Shown here one piece after another: positions 42,930 through 51,500 of a stretch of 64,000 nucleotides of DNA (its first letter is position 1; the number at the start of each line of letters is the position of its first letter). This DNA comes from an uncultured Anaerolineae bacterium. Its GTDB lineage: Bacteria; Chloroflexota; Anaerolineae; Promineifilales; Promineifilaceae. The notes under the pieces are model-generated. The model saw only the letters and a list, made by a program, of their open reading frames with translations. It was not told where the DNA came from and did not search any database. The position numbers and the translations under genes are program-made. The stretch lies in the NCBI GenBank assembly GCA_905479495.1, contig CAJQMR010000014.1:1-64000 (forward strand). The letters run 5' to 3'.

Positions 42930-44635
42930 TCCTGCAAGGCAGCGGGCAAAAAGACGGTGAAGGTGCTGCCCTGGCTAGGGGTGCTGTTGACGCTGATACG
43001 GCCGTTGTGCAAAGCAACAATCTCGTGCACAATGCCCAAGCCCAAACCGGTGCCCATCAGCTTGTCCCGATCAATTTGCGAACCCCGATAAAACCGATCA
43101 AAAATATAGGGTAAATCTTCTTCAGTAATACCCATGCCAGAGTCAGAAATACGTAAGATGATTTCCGTATTTGCCTCATTCTCTTGCTGACCCGTTGAGA
43201 CAGTTACGGTGCCTTCGGCCGTGTAGTTAAGGGCATTGTCCAATAAATTTGTCACAATTTGGGTAATCTGGTTTGGTTCACCCCATACCAGTGGGAGGGG
43301 GGTGGTGGGGGCAAAGTGCAGCTTAATCTGTTTGTTTTGGGCGCGTGGTTTGTGGGCCACAATAATCTGTTGGATGAGATAGTTAAAGTCAATTGGTTGG
43401 TATAAATGCTGATGGTTTTGATTCTCTAGACGGGACAGCGTTAAAATCTCTTCCACCAGGCTGGAAAGACGGCGTACCTGATTGCGCAAAATGCCAAAAT
43501 ATTTGGGTCGTTTTTCGGGTTTGGCAAATTCCAGTAGCTCCAAATAAAGGGTTAAGTTCGTGATGGGGTTGCGCAGCTCATGGGAGACGTCGGAGACAAA
43601 CTTTGATTTAAGTTTATCCAGCGATTTGAGCTGCTCGTTGGCCTCGGCCAATTCCCGGGTGCGTTCCTGTACACGATCTTCTAGTTCACTGGCATAGGCT
43701 TGTAAACGGCCGTGCAAACGAATCTTTGTTAAGGCCAGTTCAACTTCTTCGGCAACCATCGCCAATAGGCGTACGTCGCTGAAGGCAAGGTCGTAGGTAG
43801 GTGGCAAATTTAGCACCAAAAAGCCAATGTTTTCCCCTTCTAAAGTGAGTGGATGAATGATCGCTTTGCTCTCTTTCGGAGAGCTAAGAAATAGTTTCAG
43901 GCTAGCGGACAGATGAGGACAAATTAAGGTTTGCTGGGTTAAAAGAACGGCCGAAAAATTCTCCTCGGCATCCAGGTCAATCTGACTGTACGTTAAAGGT
44001 GGCATGTCAGGATGATGATGTTCTGCCTGAACTGTGACAAGCGAATCTTGATGGTGGCGCACCAGGACTAAGGTGCGCAGGGCATTGTAAAATTGCGCCA
44101 ATTCCAAACAAGTAACATCTAGAATCGATTGTTCATCATTGCTGGCTGAAGCGGCCGAGATGATGCGATTGAGTAGATTCAGCTCACCCGCCTGCCGCCG
44201 GTAAGCTTTCTGGCTGGTACGCATCTGTTCTTCATGAAAGTGTCTTTCCAAGGTATAGTGCAAAACGCGCCACAAATTTGCTGGATCAAGGTCTTGCTTA
44301 GTGAGGAAATCGTGTGCCCCAGCTGCTGCTGCATCGGCCGCCACCTGTATATCATCCAGGCCAGTTAATACCACAATGGGAACCCTGGGATAGGTTGTGT
44401 GCATGGTGCGGATTGTTTGCAATCCGTCGCTGTCGGGTAGGGTCAAATCGAGGAGGATAATCTGAACGGGTTGGTTAGAAAGGGTTTGATGTGCTGATTT
44501 TACCGAATGGGCGGTGTGTAGCTGGTAAGTATCCTCCAGCATATCGAGCATCAGTTCAATGCGCCGGATGTCACCGGGATTATCTTCAACCAGCAGAATA
44601 TCAACATTACGGCCGTTTGGCACGTCAGCAACCAC
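42926..44635 (-). CDS. Response-regulator receiver/GAF histidine kinase
   Basis: A 569-residue signalling protein. Residues about 10-125 are a receiver domain (VDILLVEDNPGD, LLDLTLPDSDGL with phospho-Asp, VVLTGLDD, FLTKQD). About 150-300 is a GAF-like sensor part. About 335-400 is the HisKA dimerisation domain (FVSDVSHELRNPITNLTL, phospho-His near 348), and 440-565 the ATPase domain (NLLDNALNY, DSGMGITEEDLPYIFDRF, GTGLGLGIV). It begins with a receiver instead of a periplasmic sensor, so it is activated by another kinase or by the protein encoded just before it, 15 bases upstream. Confidence 0.92.
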   Translation of the reverse strand: MVADVPNGRNVDILLVEDNPGDIRRIELMLDMLEDTYQLHTAHSVKSAHQTLSNQPVQIILLDLTLPDSDGLQTIRTMHTTYPRVPIVVLTGLDDIQVAADAAAAGAHDFLTKQDLDPANLWRVLHYTLERHFHEEQMRTSQKAYRRQAGELNLLNRIISAASASNDEQSILDVTCLELAQFYNALRTLVLVRHHQDSLVTVQAEHHHPDMPPLTYSQIDLDAEENFSAVLLTQQTLICPHLSASLKLFLSSPKESKAIIHPLTLEGENIGFLVLNLPPTYDLAFSDVRLLAMVAEEVELALTKIRLHGRLQAYASELEDRVQERTRELAEANEQLKSLDKLKSKFVSDVSHELRNPITNLTLYLELLEFAKPEKRPKYFGILRNQVRRLSSLVEEILTLSRLENQNHQHLYQPIDFNYLIQQIIVAHKPRAQNKQIKLHFAPTTPLPLVWGEPNQITQIVTNLLDNALNYTAEGTVTVSTGQQENEANTEIILRISDSGMGITEEDLPYIFDRFYRGSQIDRDKLMGTGLGLGIVHEIVALHNGRISVNSTPSQGSTFTVFLPAALQE

Positions 44636-44650
44636 AACACTTGTCCTGAT

Positions 44651-45790
44651 TTATGGTAAGGTGAATTTTTTCTCTGGCAAGGTGAACCAAAAACAGCTGC
44701 CAGCCCCTTCTGTACTGTCTACGCCAACATCGCCACCACATTTATTAATAATTCGCCAGCAAATAGATAGTCCCAATCCTTCCCCGCGAATCTTTTGAGA
44801 CGTTAATCTGGTATGTGGTTTAAACAAGCGCTTTTGATCCATCTCAGAGATACCGGGGCCATTGTCTGCCAGCCAAAAACGAATCATGCCATTGCTTTCG
44901 CGCGTGGCACTCAAATGCAAAATCGGAGGTATATTTTCATTGCCGCTGTATTTTAGGGCGTTGCTCATATAGTTGAGCCACACTTCTTCAATCCAGGGTG
45001 CATACCCCATTGCCACTGGCCACGAGTCTGGTAAGTTGATTTTAGCCTTGGTTTCTCGAATTTGATAACGCAGCCGCTTCATGACCTCTGAAATGATACG
45101 GCCCGTATCCAGCTCATTTACCCGCACCTCTTCAGAGCGCATACTGGCCAGGAAGAGCAACTCGGTGATGACATTGTTCATCTTGTAGCCACTTTGCATG
45201 ATCTGGTCAACGGCCTGCTGGGCAGGCACGCTTAGCTGTTCCTGATAATGTGAATCAACTAAACTGGCATAGCCAACCATTTGGCTTAGCAGGCCTTGAA
45301 TTTGGTGCGCCACGGTATGGGCAAAATCATTAAGCGCCAGATTTTGGATTTCTAATTCTTCTGCCCGCCCTCTGATTTCTAGCAGCAAGCGATGTCGTTC
45401 TATTGTGTAATGAATTGTTTTGAGCAACAGGTTTGCGGTTAAGTCGTTCTTGGCTAAATAATCTTGAGCACCGTGATGGACAGCTTCTACGGCCGTTTGG
45501 TTCATAGCTTGGCCACTCAGAATAATAATGGGTGTTGTAGAATGATTTTCTTTGAGCTTCAAGATGGAATCCAGACCACTAGAATCTGGTAAAGAGAGGT
45601 CTAAAAGAATGACATCATAGGTGTGGTTTTTTAGAAGAGCCAAAGCGGTTTGTAGGCGGTCTGCATGGGCAACGTTGATAACTGTCGTTGGATTGTCTGC
45701 AAACGAAGCCTCGCCTAGCATCTTTTTTACCAGTCGCGCATCACCTGGATTATCTTCAATCAACAATACGTTTATCTTACTGTCATTCAT
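44651..45790 (-). CDS. Response-regulator receiver/histidine kinase
   Basis: A 379-residue protein with an N-terminal receiver (NVLLIEDNPGD, LLDLSLPDSSGL, ILSGQ, YLAKND) and a C-terminal kinase part: AHTVAHQIQGLLSQMVG carries the probable phospho-His near 160, and 250-375 is the ATPase domain (YMSNALKYSG, ADNGPGISEMDQKRLF, GEGLGLSICWRI). No GAF or membrane sensor is seen. It is the first gene of an operon with the kinase at 42926 and the McrC gene. The two kinases have receivers of similar sequence and probably form a relay. Confidence 0.9.
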   Translation of the reverse strand: MNDSKINVLLIEDNPGDARLVKKMLGEASFADNPTTVINVAHADRLQTALALLKNHTYDVILLDLSLPDSSGLDSILKLKENHSTTPIIILSGQAMNQTAVEAVHHGAQDYLAKNDLTANLLLKTIHYTIERHRLLLEIRGRAEELEIQNLALNDFAHTVAHQIQGLLSQMVGYASLVDSHYQEQLSVPAQQAVDQIMQSGYKMNNVITELLFLASMRSEEVRVNELDTGRIISEVMKRLRYQIRETKAKINLPDSWPVAMGYAPWIEEVWLNYMSNALKYSGNENIPPILHLSATRESNGMIRFWLADNGPGISEMDQKRLFKPHTRLTSQKIRGEGLGLSICWRIINKCGGDVGVDSTEGAGSCFWFTLPEKKFTLP

Positions 45791-46275
45791 TATTTTAGTA
45801 GTAGAAACAAAACTTACTGGTCGAACCCTATCAACTGATCGCTAAAATGAAATTTTCTTTTGTGAGAAGCTGGCTTGTTGGCAGAAGCTCTACTGCTTGC
45901 TGTTCTTGGCATAAATCCTGGTAAGTTTCTTAAAATGGGATAGTTGAGATGGGAATTACTTATTCAGGAAAACAATGGCGATTCTCGTTGCTTCCGTTTA
46001 AAGTAACTTTCCATTCTTCACTCAACTATTATGTTTCTTAAAATCTGTCAGGACAAATGGCACATCGAGCAAACTTCAATCAATAGAAAGTACCAAAAAT
46101 TATACAGTAATGTACCTAATCCCTAAGAAATTTAGCAAGAGCCGGAGGAGTGGCGCAGCTGTTTCAAAGAACTTCCTTACTTTTGCATAGGACTTTTGTT
46201 GTAAAGTTACAATGTTGACATTTCTTCCTGAACAGGGCAAAATAGAACGCATGGTCTAATTCATCAGGAGGAAAA
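45791..46275. other. Divergent intergenic region before the WYL regulator
   Basis: A 485-base stretch between the kinase operon and the WYL-type gene. Its right end holds a good promoter (46215-46243). The rest is AT-rich with no coding frame, no ACGGCCGT and no clear hairpin. I see no convincing promoter for the kinase operon. Confidence 0.5.
46215..46243 (+). promoter_or_regulatory. Sigma-70-type promoter of the WYL regulator gene
   Basis: A perfect TTGACA (46215-46220), a 17-base spacer and CAAAAT (46238-46243, four of six to consensus). Transcription would start near 46250, giving a leader of about 26 bases that includes the AGGAGG ribosome site. Confidence 0.75.
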
Positions 46276-47241
46276 ATGTCTCGTTTGGCTTCAAGAACAT
46301 CTCGCTTACGCCGTATTGAACAGCTGCTGCTGCTAACGCCAGATGGACTGCGCGCTACCGATATGGCGGAAAAACTGGCGGTAGATCGACGTACCGTATA
46401 CCGTGATGTAGATTTTTTGTGTGAACAAGGCTTGCCGATCTGGCAGAAAGACGGCCGTTTTGGCCTGAATCGCACCCGTTATCTTACCACCGTTCACCTC
46501 TCCTTTCATGAAGCCATCGCTCTGACGTTGGCTGGCTTGCTCCTGGCCCGCACTATCGACGAGCGTAATCCTCACGTCACCTCTGCCCTGCGCAAACTGG
46601 CTATCACCCTGCCCAAAGCAATTTCTCCCCACCTCAAACGAGCCGCAGATCGTGTGCAAACCCTGCACGATGGCCAGCGGCAGGTGGCCGTGCTGGAAGC
46701 TTTGGCCGAGGGTTGGGGCACCGGCTATAAAGTGCGTGTGGGCTACCGTTCACCCCGCAGTGGTCAGCTGCGCGAACGCGTTATTGCGCCTTATGCCCTG
46801 GAACCGACGCCCTCCGGCATTTATGTGATTGGCCACGACGATTGGGCCGACGATATTCGCACTTTCAAGCTGGACCGGCTGGAAAGCGCCACGCTGCTCA
46901 AGCGCAGCTTCACCGTGCCGGAAGCGTTTGATCTGGAAAGTCACCTGGCATCTGGCTGGCGCATCATGGCCGGCAGCGAAATTACTGATGTGGTGCTGCG
47001 TTTTACGCCAGAAGTGACGCCCCATATTCACGAGCGGCAATGGCATCCCACGCAAAAGCTAGAAAAAACAGAAGATGGCGGCTGTGTACTGCGGGTGCAG
47101 GTAGCCCAACCACAGGAAATGCAGCCGTTTATCCGCAGTTGGGGCGCGCAGGTAGAGGTGTTGGCCCCCGACTGGCTGCGGGCGCAAATTGGCTCTGAAC
47201 TCCAGCGCGCCGCCGCCCAATATTCGGAACGCTCTTTATAG
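46276..47241 (+). CDS. YafY-type HTH/WYL-domain transcriptional regulator
   Basis: A 321-residue regulator. Residues 10-65 are an HTH_11 winged helix (RLRRIEQLLLLTPDGLRATD, VDRRTVYRDVDFL). About 150-235 is the WYL domain (GYRSPRSGQLRERVIAPYAL, YVIGHDDWADDIRTFKLDRL), which often binds nucleic acids or nucleotides. WYL regulators commonly control DNA-damage, defence or stress genes. The target here is unknown; it converges with the aminotransferase gene 12 bases away. Its promoter and AGGAGG are clear. Confidence 0.9.
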   Translation: MSRLASRTSRLRRIEQLLLLTPDGLRATDMAEKLAVDRRTVYRDVDFLCEQGLPIWQKDGRFGLNRTRYLTTVHLSFHEAIALTLAGLLLARTIDERNPHVTSALRKLAITLPKAISPHLKRAADRVQTLHDGQRQVAVLEALAEGWGTGYKVRVGYRSPRSGQLRERVIAPYALEPTPSGIYVIGHDDWADDIRTFKLDRLESATLLKRSFTVPEAFDLESHLASGWRIMAGSEITDVVLRFTPEVTPHIHERQWHPTQKLEKTEDGGCVLRVQVAQPQEMQPFIRSWGAQVEVLAPDWLRAQIGSELQRAAAQYSERSL

Positions 47242-47253
47242 CGAGAAGGCTCT

Positions 47254-48414
47254 TTAGCCTGTACGCAGTCGTTGCAGACGCTTGGCGGCTTCGGCCAGCG
47301 TTTTTTCCTCTTTGCAGAAGGCAAACCGGGCCAGGCCAGCACCGTCAGCGGGGGTATGGTAAAAAGCGCTGGGCGGGATGGCCGCCACACCAATTTCTGT
47401 GGTGAGAAAGCGGCAAAAAGCGACGTCATTCGCAAAACCCAGACGAGAAATATCGACCATCACAAAATAGGTGCCGCTGGGAACGATGGGGGAAAGTCCG
47501 GCGCTTTTTAGCGCATCGATCAGTAAATCTCGCTTGTGGGTGTAAAATTGGGTTAGCTTCGTGTAGAAATCCTTTGGTTGGGAAACGGCCGTAACCGCCG
47601 CTTCTTGTAAGGGAGCCGCTCCACAAAAAGTCATAAATTGATGGGCCCGAAAAATGGCCCGAGACAGCTCCGGTGGAGCCACCGCCCAGCCCACCTTCCA
47701 ACCTGTGACGCTAAATGTTTTGCCTAGACTGGAAACCATCACCGTGCGTTGGGCCATGCCGGGAAAGGTGGCCAGCGACAGGTGCTGCTGCCCATCAAAC
47801 ACAATGTGCTCGTACACTTCATCCGTCAGGGCAAGCACATCATGCTTTTGGCATAAATCGGCAATCAGCTCCAGCTCTGCCTCATTAAAAACTTTGCCGG
47901 TGGGATTGTGCGGTGTGTTGACGATGATTAGTTTTGTTTTGTCGCTGAACAGCGCGGCAAGTGCCATCTCGTCAATGTGCCAATCTGGCGGGCGCAGTGT
48001 GTAAAAGCGGGGAATGCCGCCTGCCATTTGAATCGCAGGCACGTACGAGTCGTAAAATGGCTCGAACACAATTACCTCATCGCCTGGGTTGACCAGGCCC
48101 ATGACAGTGGCAAAAATCGCCTCAGTGGCCCCATGCAGAATGGTGATTTCCGCATCGGGGTCAACTTGTAAGCCATAGAAATTTGCGACTTTTTGGGCAA
48201 TGGCCTGGCGCAAAGCGGGACGGCCGTTTGCTGGCGCATACTGATTAATGTCAGCTTGAATAGCAGCCACCGCTGCCTTTTTCATGAAGTCCGGGGCGGC
48301 AAAGTCGGGGAACCCTTGCCCCAGATTGATCGCCTGGTGTTCGTTGGCCAACGCGGTCATCTCAGAAAAAATAGTGGTGCCAAAGCCAGCCACCCGCTGT
48401 GCCATATAACTCAT
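47254..48414 (-). CDS. Class I/II aminotransferase (methionine/kynurenine aminotransferase-like)
   Basis: A 386-residue PLP enzyme. Recognised segments: INLGQGFPDFAAPDFM near the start, the HNPTGK loop (IIVNTPHNPTGKVFNE), LTDEVYEHIVFDG, and the PLP lysine in SSLGKTFSVTGWKVGW. The opening and the DEVYEH/GWKVGW combination match the YbdL/kynurenine-oxoglutarate aminotransferase group, which acts on methionine, glutamine or kynurenine. GAGGAG lies six bases before the ATG at 48414. It forms its own transcript. Confidence 0.9.
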   Translation of the reverse strand: MSYMAQRVAGFGTTIFSEMTALANEHQAINLGQGFPDFAAPDFMKKAAVAAIQADINQYAPANGRPALRQAIAQKVANFYGLQVDPDAEITILHGATEAIFATVMGLVNPGDEVIVFEPFYDSYVPAIQMAGGIPRFYTLRPPDWHIDEMALAALFSDKTKLIIVNTPHNPTGKVFNEAELELIADLCQKHDVLALTDEVYEHIVFDGQQHLSLATFPGMAQRTVMVSSLGKTFSVTGWKVGWAVAPPELSRAIFRAHQFMTFCGAAPLQEAAVTAVSQPKDFYTKLTQFYTHKRDLLIDALKSAGLSPIVPSGTYFVMVDISRLGFANDVAFCRFLTTEIGVAAIPPSAFYHTPADGAGLARFAFCKEEKTLAEAAKRLQRLRTG

Positions 48415-48552
48415 GCTTTACTCCTCATGTGGGAAAACCTTCCGCAGGTTTAAAACAAAACCAAGGTCATTTAAGGAGCCTACGGAGGTTACGGTTTTGG
48501 GCGTGTTGTTGTGGGGGAATTGTGGCAGAGAACGGCCGTACCGGCAACAACT

Positions 48553-51500
48553 TTAGGGAGAAAAGGCCAGGCAGGTACGACCGCGTAAATATTGGGCACA
48601 TTCATCTGGTGTCAGGGAGCGTGTTACCAGTTGTTTGGCCCGCTCAAACAAATTGGCAACCGTTTCCAACGTGTTGATGCGGGCAGTGCGGTCAGCGCCG
48701 GCGGTGGCCAAACGGCCGTCGTCAGGAGCAAACACAACAGCATTGACGGCCGAGGTGTGACCCAAAAAGGTGCGACGCGTTTGCCCAGTGGCTGTGTCCC
48801 ACAGCTTGGTCGTGCGGTCCACGCTGCCCGTGGCCAAACGGCTGCCATCTGCACTGAGCGCCACAGAAAGCACCGGGCCGCTGTGGCCAGAAAAGATGCG
48901 CAATGTTTCACTTGTGTTCACATCCCAGAGGCGGGCGGTGCCATCGCTGCTGGCGGTGGCCAGCCAACGGCCGTCGCCGCTAAAGGCCACATCGTTCACG
49001 GTTCCCTCGTGCCCGCTAAGAACTTGCACAATCTCGCTGGTGACCACGTTCCAGATAACGGCTGTACCATCCACAGCCCCAGCCGCTACCAAACGGCCGT
49101 CCGGGCTAAAGCTCACTTTGGTTAAACCCGCGTCATACGGCAGCCGAAGCAGCAAGCTGTTGTCGATTGGATTCCAAAAGCGCAAAAAGCCATCATCGGC
49201 GGTGGTGACCAGGGCGGTGCCCTCCGGGTTAAAGGTGACGCCGTTGACCGGCGCGGGATGGTTCATCACCGGCAGCTGAATCTCCCCGCTGGCAATGTTC
49301 CACAGACGCGCGTTCTGGTCATCGCTAACCGTAGCCAGCAGCGTGCCTTCGGGATTAAAGGCCACATCGTTCACGATGTTGTTGTGGTCGGCAAATTGGG
49401 CGATTTGCCGTCCATCTTCGGTTTGCCAGATGCGGGCTGTTTCGTCTGCGCCAGCCGTTGCCAGGAAACGGCCGTCGGCACTAAAAGCAATCGCCAAAAT
49501 AGTGCCCGTATGCCCAGACAAGATTTGCGGGGAAAGCCCTGCTTCGGTACGCCACAGGCGGGCGGTACCGTCGCTGCTGGCAGTGATAAGTTGGTCCTCA
49601 GTGGGATGGAAGGCAACGGCCGTTACCCCGTTACTGTGCCCGGTGAGCGTATACAAGGCCTGTCCTGTGGCGGCATTCCACACTTTGGCCGTGTTGTCGC
49701 TGCTGGCGGTGGCAAAAAGCTTGCCGTCTGGACTGTAAGCGACATCCTCCAGCGGAACGGCGTGCCCGGCTACCCGCAAAATGAGCGTGGCATCACTGGT
49801 GTTCCACAAGGCGGCGGTGCCATTGCTGTTCGCGGCCAGCAGGCGGCTGTCGTCTGGGCTGTAAGCCAGCGCGTTGATGGCGATTGGCCGGTCGTCATTG
49901 CCCAGGAATGGCTCAATGGAGAAAAGGGAGGCACCGGTGTCGCTGTTCCAGATGATGATACGGCCGTCTTGCCCGGCCGACGCAAAGCGATTGCCATCAT
50001 GACTAAAGCTCACGGCATTGACGCTGTCTTCATGCCCCAGCAGGCGCAGCTCCGAGCGCCGGTTGCTGATGTCCCACAACCGCACGGCGCTGCTGGCGTA
50101 GGCGGCTACCAAACGTTGGCCATCGGGGTGAAAGGTGATGTCGTTGACGGCTCCATCCTGCCCATTTAAGGGGGTGATGAGTGCCAGGCTGGTTGTATCC
50201 CACAAAATGATGAAGCCGTCGTTGCCTGCCGTGGCCAGGCGGCTGCCGTCCGGGCTAAAAGCGACGGCATTTACCGGCTGACCATGGCCGGTTAATGTGC
50301 CAATTTCCTGCCCAGTCGCCACATCCCATAATTTGACGTCGGTATCTTGACTGACGGTGGCCAGGAAACGGCCGTCGGCACTGAAAGTGGCATCGTTGAT
50401 GCCTTCGGTGTGGCCCGAGAAGATGCGCCGCAGCTGGGACGATTGCATGGCGCGGAACAGGGCGTCCTCGGCTGATTCCGGCGCAGCCAGATCAACGGAT
50501 TGGGTCAAATTAACGGCTTCCAGCGAGAGCAGCAGCCCCAGTTGTGGATCGCTGTTGAGCTGATCGGTGGCAATGCCAGCCAGTTCGCGGGCAAGGACAA
50601 ACCGAGATTGGTTCTCGGCCGCACGAAAGTTTTGCTCGGCATCGATAACGGCCGTTGCTAATTGATTGGCGCTGAAAACGGCCGTTTCCTGGGCGGCAAT
50701 GGCATCCTGGGCGTTCATTTCAGCAATCTCACGCTCTTCTTCGGCGCTAAATTCGGCCGTGGCCCGCAGGCCCGCATCGGCGCGGGCGGTCGCTTCGGCG
50801 GCGACTGAAGTTGCCTGGCTAAACTCGGACGCCTGGCGCAGGGCGATGGCGGTGGCTTCGTTGGCGCGGGCGGTAGCGGCGTTCCCCTGGGCAACCTGAT
50901 TATTGTTTACGGCCGTAAAAGCAAAAATCAACACCAGAACAATCGCCACAACCAAAGCCCCTGTCAGCCAGGCCAGCCGCCGGGCAAAGCGCGCTTGGGC
51001 AGCGGCATGTTGTTTTTCTAACCGTTCCTGTTCCAGCGCCTGCTGCTTTTCAGTGCGCAGCTTGAGGCTTTCAGCAATAAAAAAGCGTTCTTCACGGCTT
51101 AAAAATGATTCTCGCTCAGCCAGCCAGCTTTCGGCTTCGGCCAGGAGCGTGCTGCGCAGCAAGGCTCCGCTGTCTTGCTGACTCATCTGCCATTGGCGCA
51201 AGGCAGCCCGCAGCCGCTCTTGCCAGGCGCGGAAGGCACGGTCCTCTTCCATCCAGGCGCGCAGCTGGCCCCAGCCTCGGATGAGCGCTTCGTGAACCAC
51301 TTCGACGGTTTCTTGCCCATTGGGTGCCAGGCTGGTGACGACAAGGCGGGCATCGGCCAGCTTTTGCACCAGCTGCCAGTTACTTTCGCCTAGCTCATTA
51401 CGCGTGGCCAGCCGCCGGGTGTCTTCGGTGCCGGACCCAGGGCGCACCATTTGGATGAACACCTGACGTGCTTGCTGCTGTTCGGTGGGGGAGAGTTGGT

